Below, piece after piece: positions 25,254 to 36,385 of a DNA stretch of 64,000 nucleotides. The DNA is from Lunularia cruciata (lineage: Eukaryota; Streptophyta; Marchantiopsida; Lunulariales; Lunulariaceae): contig OX419756.1 of assembly GCA_948567375.1 (NCBI GenBank), forward strand, positions 53,582,333 through 53,646,332, read 5' to 3'. The position numbers were made by a program, and so were the translations under genes. Position 1 is the first letter of the stretch. Each line of letters begins with the position of its first letter. The notes under the pieces were generated by a model. That model saw only the letters and a program-made list of their open reading frames with translations. It searched no databases and was not told the DNA's origin.

Positions 25254-27244
25254 AATTTCAAGGTCCGGCCAGTCTCCTTCTGAGGCCAGACTCCCTTCTT
25301 GAGGTCTTTCTTCCTCAAGAGTAATACAATTTACATTTGTATCCCCCTTTGGCTGAAGTGCTGCATGCTCAGCAGGGGTCTATACATACTTTACAGGCGG
25401 CTTTGGGTTCGGTGGGTGAGGGCATTGGTTGCCCGTATGCACCAATCCTTTACAATTTCCGCATAGGGGAACGTACCCAATTTGCCTTCTTGGCTCGGGA
25501 CAGTTTGGGGACCAATGTCCCATCGAGCCACAATTCTAGCAGGCTCCGGGTGCAACATTTTGAGGCCAATTTTGGTTGCTCATCGGTGGTCTTTGTGGAG
25601 GAGCATTGAGATTATACTCCCTGGGTCCAAACCTCGGACCTTGATACGATGTGCTCGCTTGAGGCTGTACCTCCTGAGTTTGGTACACAGCCTCCTCGTC
25701 CTCGTCTTGGTTCCATCCCGGAACCCAATCAATTTGTTGCACCGGGAATGCATTACGAGTATTGCATTCTGTGTTGGCGTGGCCGGATTTGCCACATGCG
25801 GTGCACCACACATTAGATCGTCCAAATGTTGGGGCCTTCCTTCGGTCCTTGGCCCCAATCATTTGGATCTTGAAATCCAAAAACTCCTTGATGAGGGCAT
25901 CCAACTTGGTATCCGCCTTATGTACACTCTTGGCTGGAGGAGTCACAGGTTTCTTGCCTCCACTTCTTCGGACTTGTCTTGGCTTGGATTCTTCTTTGGA
26001 TTCCAAAGAAGAGCTTGAAGTCGTGGAGGATTTGTCCAAAGAAGGGGAGGTACTGCGCGAAGCTCTTCTTCTGGGCTTCTTGCCTTTCTTCTCCCGGTTT
26101 CTGGCAGAGTGAGAGTGGGCCGCTTCATAACGAGCGACATGTTTGAGTTCTTTATCCAAGGAAGTTACATTCCTCTCCCTGGCAAAGATTTGTATCTTTG
26201 GTGAAAGGCCCCCGAGGAACCAGGTAATGGCTTGGGCATCGGAGTAACCCACCACCCCCGATTGCTTGGGAACTCGGTTCAGTAGTGCCATGAACCGCTC
26301 AGAGTAGTCTCTCAACTTCTCCTTCTTGCCACAGTCCAAATCGTTCAGTGCCGCGAAGACACTTGTATCGTAGTCCACTTCCCGGAATCGTTCCAGGAAG
26401 TTGTTTCTCAAGTCTGCCCCGTCCGCTGGTACAAACCCCTTCTGGGTCACATGGGTGTACCAGCTCCGAGCTTTCTTGCAGAGCAGACTTGGGAAAATTC
26501 TCAGTCGATCCGCCGAGTCATGCTCCTTGTTAGCAAAGGAGATGACTTGAATTCTTTGATGAATTCATCGGGGTCTTCGTCTTGTTTTGTCCCCTTGTAC
26601 TTCTTATAGGCGTGTCGGGTGACAAGAAGCAAAGTCATCTTTTGATGCACTGGGATCGGCTGAGGTAATGTGGAACTTGACAGAACTGAAGGATTGGTTG
26701 GAATTGACGCCGTGTTGTCAGCCCAGGGATTCCAATTTGTCAAGTTCAAGGTGGGTTCTTCTCTGACAATTTCTGCTATGAGGGTGTCGACTTCAACCCG
26801 AGTGGAAGATTCAGGATCAACACCTTTGATTGGTTCTTCAAAATTCCTTTGGGACAACCGAGGAATTTTTTGTAGAAGATGTTGACACTCATCTTCAGTA
26901 AGTGTTCTTGCTATCTTTTCTCGAACAAAGGTCTTCAAGGAAACAACTTCCTTTATAGCTCTAGGGGAAGTTGGTGTACTGGGCCGCAATGCATATGTTT
27001 GCTCACTTGATTCTTTCTTCTTCTTGGAAGAAGAGGGAGATGCAAAGTAGCCTTGCCAACCGCCTTTGCGTTTCTTGTGGTCAAGTTCTTGCAAGGCTTC
27101 TTGCACTTTGTGAAGGAGTTGAAACTCCAATGCCTCTCGTTCAGTTTTGTCAATGATGGATGGGACGTTCATACGTTCATCTTCTTCATGCTGAAGTGCT
27201 CGTCTTTGAGCTCTCTCTTCTTGTTGTTCTCTCAATGCAGACAT
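25254..27244 (-). pseudogene. gag region of B2 with three CCHC zinc knuckles
   Basis: It starts MSALREQQEERAQRR, with a charged helical N-terminus. The retrotransposon Gag core (WYTHVTQKGFVPADGADLR, FLERFREVDYD, LGGLSPKIQIFARERN) spans 26100-26450 and is separated from the N-terminal part by a frameshift near 26500. Downstream are three CX2CX4HX4C knuckles: CTACGKSGHANTEC (25764-25805), a second with TAG after its first Cys (25500-25541), and CGNCKGLVHTGNQC (25422-25463). Gag and the pol spacer share one frame, so the family used a single gag-pol frame of about 2000 codons. The protein would pack element RNA. Confidence 0.9.
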
Positions 27245-27306
27245 TCATATTGCGTTGCTACCCAATTTCCTATTTGGCTTCGTATTCTTCCACTTCCGAG
27301 ATTTGT

Positions 27307-27325
27307 ATCCTTGGCAGCGGCACCA
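27307..27325 (-). other. Primer binding site of B2
   Basis: The minus strand reads TGGTGCCGCTGCCAAGGAT, starting eight bases after the LTR end. The B1 copy at 47517-47535 reads TGGCACCGCTGCTAGGGAT. Both resemble the TGGCGCCGTTGCCGGGGA type (Asp tRNA) known from Athila/Tat elements. They do not resemble the initiator-Met type. Confidence 0.7.
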
Positions 27326-27332
27326 AAAATCA

Positions 27333-30300
27333 TGTGACAACCTGGCAAATATCACTTTTGCAATAATCGGGTAAGTAAAGTTCATTCCTGTAGAGATACG
27401 AGTCAAAATTGGTCAAATACGAAGCAAAGTAACAATTTCAGTTCTTCTTGAGTTCTTCTTTAGTCTCTCAGGTAGAAACCATACCCAGAAGAGAGTAACA
27501 AGCACTGCCTCACAGTCTTGTCACAAATTCACACTCCTTAATCACAAATCCTTCAATTCTTTCCAAACAATCTTGATTGTGATGATTCAGGCTCTCCCAA
27601 AAACGGCACTTCACTGCAAAACAACTTCGCCTCAGAATTGTGTTCCACCCCTTCACTGAAGGCACAACTTCCTCGATCAAAATTGCTTCACATCAACTTT
27701 GCACTGCACTCACAAATGCACAATACTACCAACACTACAATTCCTCTCAAATCTGTCAAGGCATTGCTTCGATCGCACTTCACTCAGGATCAAACACACA
27801 GAATGAAGATCAAGGCTATGGAATCCAACATCCAACAAGCACTTTAACTTGCACTTTGAATTTCTTCAAACACTCACAACCATAGATACAAAGTTGATAC
27901 TCAGAATCAAGCTCAAGCAACAATCACTCCTTCATAGCACTTTGCTTTATCTATTCTCAGAAATTATGAGCACTGAACAACAATTTCCTGCAAATGCTAT
28001 TCTTAAATAGTGAAGCAATCAATAGTTCTAACAACTATACCGTTTCTACAACAACTGTTCTAACCTGCAGATCCAAAATGGCAATGCACCTCTTCATATC
28101 TGCTCCTTCAAATCTTAAATCTATTACTACTCCAATCCGATGTCTACTTCTTCTTCAGCTTTCAAACCCGAACCCAAAGTAATCTTACTTCCTACTACTC
28201 TGTCCTTGGGTTTTAGATCTTCTACCTCTTCTACTTGATCAAGCAATTCTCTTTCCTGATCTGTAATTCCACTAGTGGGTAATCTTTCTAACTCCTTATC
28301 TCCTTACCTACTCTTCTCTAATGTCTCTGATGGCAACTCCAAAGACATTTGCACTCCTATGTTATCTACTTCGGGTTTTGCTTTAATATCCCTCCGAAGT
28401 TTTGCTAGCTCTACTTTCACTAAGTCTAATCTAATGGAAATGTTATCCTCTACCTCCAAAACCTTTCTATCTACACGAGCTCTTAATTTGATTAACAAGG
28501 CATTCATCTCAATGTCCTTTGCTTGTCTTTGCCTCGTCTCCTGCACCAACAACTTCAACTCGTGTAGTCGCGCTTCTTCAATTCAAACATTGGCCAGTGT
28601 ACTTAACATGGCGTTTACTCTGAGGACTATCTCCTGCAATGGCTCCAATCTTGTCTTCCTTTCTCATTCCCGATCTGCAAGCCATTCCTCTCTGTACATT
28701 GCCAACTCTTCCTCAAATTTGGCTTTCACCGATTCCTTCTCTTTCTCTTCCTAATTACAAAGTAACTCTTGTAATCTCTCTTCTTCTCTATATCTCGCAG
28801 CCAACTCTTGTTGCCAAAGTTGCTTCTTCTCCTCCATACTCTCCATCACTCTATCGAGCTCTTGATCCTTTGCTGCTACCCTCGCCATAGCATGAATAAG
28901 CTCTACCCTTGAATCAACAAATTGCTGCTTCAAGATTTCGTATTCAGCTACCTGTCTCTCTCTTGCAATATCACTCTTCCTCACAAGATCCTCTCGATAG
29001 CTCACCTCCCTCTTCAGGTCTTCAATTACCTGACTTCTCTCTACTGCCTCCGCTCCCAGTACTTCTCTCTCCTCCTCACCTCGGGTTACACTCCTCTTCA
29101 ACTCCAAGTTCTCTTCTTCTAATCTTGCTACCACCTGTAATATCGTCTTTACCTTGGGACAAGTCGACTACATCTCCTTCTTCTTCTGCTCCAACTTCAC
29201 CAACAGCGGGCAAACTACTTCTCGCAGGTACTCCACTCCATCACTGGCAACTTCTTCCTCCCACAGAGTGGTCTCTCTTTTCTCCTCGTGTTCTCCTGAT
29301 ACTTGCCTTCTTCTCTAGAGTCTTTGTATCGGGATTGATGCTTCACTGCCCGAGCTCTCTTCTACCTCTGCCTTCACTCAACTCAGTCCCGCCTCACACT
29401 TTGCCTTACGTCGCGAGCAAACTCCTCACTGCACTGCAATCTTCTTCTCCTTTGGCACCGGTACTTTGTCTTCCAGTGCTGTATTGTCTTCGGCTTCTAC
29501 CTTGGCTTGCACTTCTTCTTCGTATTCTTCAGCCACTGGCGCCGAGGTCATCACTCCACCATCCTCACTATCACTACTCGTATCTCCACTCTCTAGTGTC
29601 TGCTCAGGTTCTTCCTCATGTTCCGAGTCCTCCGTCTTGAGCTCGGCCTCGCCTTTTGAGTCTTCATCTTCTGACTCAATTACCACCATTCCTTGCCTTG
29701 GGTTACTTCTCTGCATCTTCCGAGGTTTCTTGTTTTCTTCAGCTTCTGCTTGCCGAGTCCTCTTCTTTGTCGGGATACTCACTACGACCTCCACATTTTT
29801 CCCTGTTTTCATGTAGTAGTCGTCCGTGCTCTGGATTTGGAGAATGTATTGCTGCTCCTCGACATCGACCTCCTTTTGCACATCAGGATGGAAGTGCGAC
29901 ACCATCTGATTCCGCTCCACCGAGTTCAGCAAATTGAGCCCGAGGTAGAAGTGCGCAGCAAACGGCACAATGTAATGTGGAGGCGACTTACCTCGCAAAT
30001 TCCACACCATCTGGCTCGTTCTCCCGTAAAAACACCTTGCCCAATTAATTGGTTCTCCTGCAAACAATTTGTGAAAGAACACCGCTTGGTGTTTCATCAC
30101 ATATGTTGTTCTCTCCGGCTTCAGGATTGCCATCAAAGCACTCACAATTCCTCTCTTGACAGGGTCTTTGTAACTTTCTACCTTGTACCCATTCTTTGTT
30201 CTCTTCAACAAGAAGGCATCTCTCACCTCTTGAGTTTCTTGGACTATCTCTCCTTTTCCAAGAATGTGGCTCTCTGCTCCAAGCCCGCCTCCTTCCCGAG

Positions 30301-31095
30301 TACAAGTCTCCAATCCGACTCTGTCCAGCAAGCCGGATTTCCTCTCTTCCCTTCCTCCTTGGGTCCATCGAGACACTTACTCTCAATGATCTCTCTCATG
30401 AATCCTGGAAAACTTACGTTCCAGTTGCATGCCAGAAAGGTGATCCAAAGTCGACTCAAGACTTAGATCCTTGCTACTACATCTAATCTCCGAATCGCAT
30501 GATTTCTCACTGCGAATTTGGAGTTCTTCTTCCCTCCTCCCATCTCTTCTGCTTTCTCACTTTCTCTCAATTTCACTCTCACGACTTCTTCCTTACACAC
30601 TAACACGAGCCCAACTCTATTTCCCTTTCTCCGATCACCTGCAAGACGACTCCTCAACAGCGAAGGAAAATTGCTTGGCATTTCGTCATTGCAATTTTGA
30701 TTTTTATAGAGTTGTGCTTCTTTGTCTTCCGTCACTTTGAGTTTCTACCAAGAAATCACACCTCCGGCGTGCACCTGTCACTATCAATCAACCTTCGCGC
30801 GTATGAGCCGCCAGTTTTGAAACGGCTCTTTCTTGAATTTCTTGCCCTGACAACAGGTTGTTAGACTGTCTTTGCCTCGGGTTGAGCTCCCTCCCAATCC
30901 AAAGACAATTTACTTCATATCGTTTGCTGATAGGGCATTTCCGAGTACTTTGCCTTATGACCCAAAGTCACTTTACTTTGGGTTTCAACCCGAAGACTCT
31001 TTTGTTTGCCTTCTTCAGCCATATAGGCGCAATCCGACTTCTCTATACACTTCTTCTCCTTTATTCTGAAAAAAGCAAAAAATGTGGGCACCACA
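27333..31095 (-). repeat. Middle LTR of B2, shared by two internal regions
   Basis: A complete 3763 bp LTR. On its left lies a primer site and gag, as for a 5' LTR. On its right lies a purine tract and integrase end, as for a 3' LTR of a second unit. It therefore serves both units. Bases 27333-28127 and about 30690-31095 are non-coding. Confidence 0.94.
28128..30543 (-). pseudogene. LTR-encoded coiled-coil protein, copy in B2 middle LTR
   Basis: The MGGGKKNS start is at 30543. One C is lost relative to sisters near 30258, shifting the frame within the LGKGE segment. From there an open stretch covers the globular domain and acidic linker to 29426. The TAG at the recurrent position lies near 29317. 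The coiled coil is open at 28751-29134 and 28304-28558. A stop sits at the EK-rich stretch near 28751. The end is at 28128. Confidence 0.82.
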
Positions 31096-32094
31096 TACCC
31101 CCTTCCTCAAATGTGAGCATCCCCGCGAACATAGATCTTGGGTGTCTTAGAAACTTCTGAGTCCATGGTCCAATATCGCCGAACTCTCCACCCATTTACT
31201 CAAGTGGCAAAAGAATTACCTTCCAAGTCAACAAGCTGCATAGATCCGTTTTCGTAAAGATGAAGAACTCGATAGGGACCCATCCATCTCAAATGCAACT
31301 TGCCTAGAAAAAATATTTGGCGATTGTCATATAACAAAACCAAATCCCCTTCTCGTACAATCACAAGCTTGATCCTCTTATCGTGCCTGACTTTCCTCTG
31401 TGCTTGTAATTCTTTCTTGGTTTGCATTGCATTGTCTCTTTTCTCTTCTAACCACATTAGTTGATGAATCCGAAGATCCTGACTTTCTTCCTCCGACATT
31501 TGTTCTTTGCACAGAACCCAATATGTCGGAACTTCAAATTCAATTGGCAGTATGGGATGCAAGCCATATGTCAAGAAGTATGGAGTTTGTTTGGTTGTAA
31601 TCTTCTCTGTCATTTGATATGCCCACAACGCTGCTGGTAATTTTGTATCGCAGTCATAGGCATAATTGACAATCACCTTATTCAAAATTTTACAAAGTAA
31701 CCCATCTGTGGTGCCCACATTTTTTGTTTTTTTCAAAATAAAGCAGAAGAAGTGTATAGAGAAGTCGGATTGCGCCTGGTTGGCCAAAGAAGACAACGAA
31801 AACTGTCTTCGGGGTGAAACCCGAAGTAAAGTGACCTCAGGTCATAAGGCGAAGTACTCTGAAATGCCGTGTCAGCAAACGATACGAAGGAAATTGTCTT
31901 CGGATTGGGGGGGAAGCTCAACCCGAGGCAAAGACAGTCTAACAACCTTTCGTCGGGGCAAGAAATTCAAGAAGGGGCATTTTCAAAATTGGCGGCTCAT
32001 ACGTGTGAAGGTGAGGCGACAGTAACGGGTGCATGCAGGAGGTGTGATTTCTCGGTAGAAACTCGAAGTGACGGAAGACAAAGAAGTGCAACTC

Positions 32095-32102
32095 TATAAA
32101 AA
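32095..32102 (+). promoter_or_regulatory. First TATA box of the B LTR
   Basis: TATAAAAA is conserved in all B LTRs, about 390 bp from the LTR start and 165 bp before the MGGG start codon. It could drive transcription of the LTR gene, or of the whole element. Confidence 0.6.
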
Positions 32103-32259
32103 TTGAAACTGCAACGACGAAATGTCGAGCAATTTTCCTTCGCCATTGAGGAGTCGTCTTGCAGGTGATCGGGGAAAGGGACATAGCGTTGGCCTCGGGT
32201 TAGTGCGTAAGGGAGAAGTCAAGAGAGAGAAATCGAGAGACCAAAGGAAAGCAGAAGAG

Positions 32260-34695
32260 ATGGGAGGAGGGAAGAAGAACTCCGAATTTGCAGTGAGAAA
32301 TCATGCAATTCGGAGATTAGATGTAGTAGCAAGGATCGAAGTCTTGAGCCGACTTCGGATCACCTTTCTGGCATAGAATTGGAACGTAAGTTTTCCAGGA
32401 TTCATGACAGAAATCATTGAGAGTAAATGTCTCGATGGTCCCGAGGAAGAAGGGAAGAAAGGAAATCCGGCTCGCTGGACAGAGTCGGATTGGAGACTTG
32501 TACTTGGGAAGGAGGCAGGCTCGGAGCAGGGGGCCACGTTCTTGGGGAAAGGAGAGATAGCTCAAGAAACACAGGAGGTGAGAGAAGCCTTCTCGTTGAA
32601 GAGGACGAAGAATGGGTATAAAGTTGAGAGTTATAAGGACCCAGTGAGGAGGGGAATTGTGAGTGCACTAATGGCCTTCCTGAAGCCGGAGAGAACTACC
32701 TATGTGATGAAACACCAAGCGGTGTTCTTTCACAAGTTATTTGCAGGAGAACCGATAAATTGGGCAAGGTGCTTTCACGGAAGAGCAAGGCAGATGGTGT
32801 GGAATCTGTGAGATAAGTCGCCTCCACACTACATCGTACCATTTGCAGCCCTCTTTTACCTCGGGTTAAATCTGCTCAATGTTGCTGAGTGTAATTGAAT
32901 GGTGTCTCATTTTCACCCTGATTTGAGAAGAGAAGTCGACACGGAGGAGCAGCAATACATTCTCCAAATCCGGAGCGCAGACGATTACTACGCGAAGACA
33001 GGGAAGAACGTGGAGGTCGTTGAAAGTACCCCGACAAAGAAGAGAACTCGGCAAGCAGACGCCAAAGAAAACAAGAAACCTCGGAAGATGCAGAAAAATA
33101 ACCCGAGGCGAGGAATGGTGGTGATTGAGTCGGAAGATGAAGACTCAAAAGGCGAAGCCGAGCTCAAGACGGAGGACTCAGAACGTGAGGAGGAACCTGA
33201 GCTGACACTGCAGAGTGGAGATACAAGCAGTGATAGTGAAGTCGGTGGAGAAATGACCTCGGCACCAACGCCTGAAGAATACGAAGAAGAAATTCAAGCC
33301 GAGGTAAAAGCCAAAGACAATGCAGCGCTGGAAGACGAAGTACCGGTGCTCGAGGAGAAGAAGATCGCAGTACAGCGAGGAATTCGCTCGAGACGTAAGG
33401 CGAAGGGGGAAGCGGGACCGAGTAGAGTGAAAGAAGAAGTAGAAGGAAGCTCGGGCAGTGAAGCATCAATTCCGATACGAAGGCTCTAGAGAAGAAGGCG
33501 AGAATCGGGAAAACACGAAGAAAGAAGAGAGACTACTCCGAGAGAGGACAAAGGTATCATGAATGGAGTAGATTACCTGCAGGTGGTAGTATGCCCGCTG
33601 TTGGTGAAGTTGGAGAAGAAGAAGAAGGAGATGCAGTAGACTTGTCCAGAGGTAAAGATTGTATTGCAGGTGGTATCGAAATTAGAAGAAGAAAACTCGG
33701 AGTTGAAGAAGAGTATAACTCGAGGTGAGAAGGAGAGAGAAGTACAGCAAGTGGAATCAGTGTAGAGAAGTCAGGTAATCGAAGACCTGAGGAGAGAATT
33801 GAGCTATCGAGAGGATCTTGCGAGGAAGAGTGACGTCGTAAGGGAGAGACAAGTAGCTGAATTTGAAATCTTGAAGCAGCAGTTTGCTGATTCAAGAGTA
33901 GAGCTCATCCATGCTATGGCGAGAGTAGCATCGAAGGATCAAGAGCTCGATCGAGTGATGGAGAGTATGGAGGAGAAGAAGCAACTCTGGCAGCGAGAGT
34001 TGGCTGCGAGATATGGAGAAGAAGAGAGATTACGAGACTTACTTCGTAATCAAGAAGAAAAGGTTGCACAGAAGGAGAAAGAGAAGGACGCGGTGAAGGC
34101 CGAATTCGAAGAAGAGTTGGCGATGTACAGAGAGGAATGGCTTGCAGATTGGGAACAAGAAAGGAAGACAAGATTAGAGCCATTGCAGGAGATAGTCCTC
34201 AGGGTAAACGCGATGCTAAGTACAGAGACCAGCGTTCGAATTGAAGAAACGCGTCTGCACGAGTTGAACCTGTTAGTGCAGGAGACGAGGCAAAGGCAAG
34301 CGAAAGATACAGATTTGAATGCCTTGTTGATTAAATTGAGAACTCGTGTAGATAGGAAGATCTTAGAAGTAGAAGACAATATCACGATTAGATTGGACTT
34401 AGTAAGAATAGAGTTAGAAAAGCTTTGGCAGGATGTTAAAGCAAAACCCGACGTAGATGACATCGGGATCCAAATGTCTTCGGAGTTGGCTTCAGCAACA
34501 GTAGAGAAGAGTGGGTCGAAAGATGAAGAGTTAGATAGATTACCCGCTAGTGCAATTTCAGATCAGGAAAGAGAATTGCTGGATCTGGTAGAAGATGTAA
34601 GAGTTGTGAAACCCGAGGACAGAATAGTAGGAAGTAAGATTACTTTGGGTTTGGGTTTGAAAGCCGAGGAAGAAGTAGACATCGGATCGGATTAG
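32260..34695 (+). pseudogene. LTR-encoded protein with globular domain and long coiled coil (best frame-preserved copy)
   Basis: 812 codons remain in one frame with no frameshift, broken by six stops (32374, 32809, 32896, 33487, 33637, 33763). The start MGGGKKNS has a good plant context (GAGATGGGA); an in-frame ATG at 32122 lies only 20 bp past the TATA box. Residues 1-210 form a globular domain (FPGFMTEIIESKCLDGP, CWTES-like DW, ALMAFLKPERTTYVMKHQAV, GEPINWARCF). In layout this resembles the putative plant transposon protein domain (Transposase_32 type), but no search was run. Residues 254-407 are basic then very acidic. Residues 435-730 are a coiled coil with a Glu/Lys run. No signal peptide or membrane segment was seen, so an envelope role is unlikely. 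Function is unknown; a structural or regulatory role for the element is inference. Confidence 0.85.
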
Positions 34696-34811
34696 TAACC
34701 GATTTGAGATTTGAAGGGGCAGATATGAAGAGGTGCATTGTCATTTCGGATCTGCAGGTTAGAACAGTTGTTGTAGAACGGTATAATTGTTAGAACTGTC
34801 GATTGCTTCAC

Positions 34812-34819
34812 TATTTAAG
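34812..34819 (+). promoter_or_regulatory. Second TATA-like box of the B LTR
   Basis: CACTATTTAAGAGTGGC (34810-34826) is conserved at the same place in most other B LTRs, about 115 bp after the LTR gene's stop and 675 bp before the LTR end. It is a candidate promoter for gag-pol RNA. If so, the LTR gene lies in U3. Confidence 0.45.
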
Positions 34820-36385
34820 AGTGGCATTCGCAGGAACTTGTTGTTTAGTGCTCATTATTTCCGAGAATAGATAAAGCGAAGTGCTGTGAAGCAGTGCTCG
34901 TCGCTTGAGCTTGATTCTGAGTATCAACTTTGCAATTGTGTTTGTGAATGTTTGGAGAAATTTGAAGTGCAGTCAGAGTGCTTGTTGGATGTTGGATTCC
35001 ACAGCCTTGATCTTCATTCTGTGTGTTTGATCCTGAGTGAAGTGCAATCGAAGCAATGCCTTGACAGATCTGAGAGGAATTGTAGTGTTGGTAGTATTCT
35101 GCATTTGTGAGTGCAGTGCGAAGTTGATGTGAAGCAATTTTGATCGAGGAAGTTGTGCCTTCAGTGGAAGGGTGGAACACAATTCTGAGGTGAAGTTGTT
35201 TTGCAGTGAAGTGCCGTTTTTGGGAGAGCCTGAATCATCACAATCAAGATTGTTTGGAAATAATTGATGGAGTTGTGATTTTGGAGAGTTAATTTGTGAC
35301 AAGACTGCAAGTCAGTGCTTGTTACTCTCTTCTGGGTGTGGTTTCTACCTAAGAGACTAAAGAAGAACTCAAGAAGAACTGAAATTGTTACTTTGCTTTG
35401 TATTTAGACATTTCTGACTTGTATCTCTACGGGAACAAACTTTACTTACCCGATTACTGCAAAAGTGATATTTGCCGGGTTGTCACACCATCCGCTTTTT
35501 TGGTTAAGCCATTTGCTTTTGGGTTGTAAGGAGTCGTCTTCCGATGTTTAATCTGAAAGTACTTGGTTAACGCCTCCATTACTGAGTTCAAAAAATGTGT
35601 GCCCCAGTCACTGACCAATTCCAAAGGACACCCATATCGGGAGATGATGTTTCAAAAGAAAAATTCTGCCACAATTTATGCATCATCTCTGCGAGTTGCT
35701 TCCGCTTTGACCATCTTGGTAGCATAGTCAGTGCAAACCAAAATGTAGCGCTTTCTTCTGACTCGGGTCACTTGTTGAATGGGGCCCACAAAATCAATCC
35801 CCCATTTCTCAAATTGGGGCTAAAGGCAAAATTGGTCTCAAAGGCCATCAAGAAGTAGCCGTGGGCTTCCCTGTTCTTTGACAAGCATCACAACTTCGGA
35901 TATGAGCATGTACATCTTTGTACATTGTAGGCCACCAATACCCTGCCGAAAGAATTTTCTTTATAGTATTCTTCAGAGCATAGTGTCCTCCCAATGCCTT
36001 GAAGTGTAAAGATTCAATTACTCCTCCTACTTCGTATGACTCCAAGCATTGCCGAAGTACTTCGTCTTTGCTCATCTTAAATAAAATGTTGTGTTTAAGC
36101 TGGTACGGCCCCATCTTCCTGAGAAAGACTGCCCGCTGTTCCGGGTCCATCCCCTCAGGACAATGAAGAGTATTCAGATAATTATATTCAGCTGCATACC
36201 TCGTACTTCGCATTGCTGAAAAGTGATACAACTCTTTGTCAGAGAACCGATCATCAATTTCCCACTCCTGGTCTTGAGTCTCTAACCTGGATAGGAAGTC
36301 CACATTTGAATGCGAAGACCCCTTCCTTACTTGTACAATATACATGAACTCTTGTAATAACAAGATCCATCTTGCAATTCGAATC

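Larger units (their letters stand above)
31707..35487 (+). repeat. Inverted solo LTR of family B
   Basis: A complete 3781 bp B LTR in + orientation, opposite to the other B copies here. It begins TGTGGTGCCCACA and ends GGGTTGTCACA, with perfect TSD CCATC at 31702-31706 and 35488-35492 inside the second B2 internal region. It is the copy richest in CG dinucleotides, suggesting less deamination and younger age. Bases 31707-32094 are U3 upstream of a TATA box. Bases 34696-35487 are non-coding and include a second TATA-like box. Confidence 0.95.
31107..36385 (-). pseudogene. Second, partial B2 internal region (integrase to RNase H), split by a solo LTR
   Basis: The pieces are 31107-31701 (integrase C-terminal part with LCKILNKVIVNYAYD and LHLRWMGPY; pol stop TGA at 31107-31109) and 35493-36385 (integrase zinc-binding region HIRSCDACQRTGKP, back to the end of RNase H with IARWILLLQEF). 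Integrase carries the same TGA (FFF-stop-NIIS, near 35650) as the first unit. At 36385 the sequence jumps from RNase H into the middle of a B LTR, so RT, protease, gag, leader and part of an LTR are deleted. Confidence 0.88.

Noticed and set aside
25482..26018. + strand frame of 178 codons
   Set aside because: It lies antisense to B2 gag with its zinc knuckles and Gag core. It has no conserved domain of its own.
27333..31095. B2 first unit as a simple two-LTR element ending at 31095
   Set aside because: No target duplication is found after 31095; the sequence continues into B internal sequence, and the matching TSD lies at 37472-37476.
32260..34695. LTR gene as an envelope-like gene
   Set aside because: No signal peptide, membrane span or cleavage site was seen; the product is soluble, charged and coiled-coil, and sits inside the LTR and not between pol and the 3' LTR.
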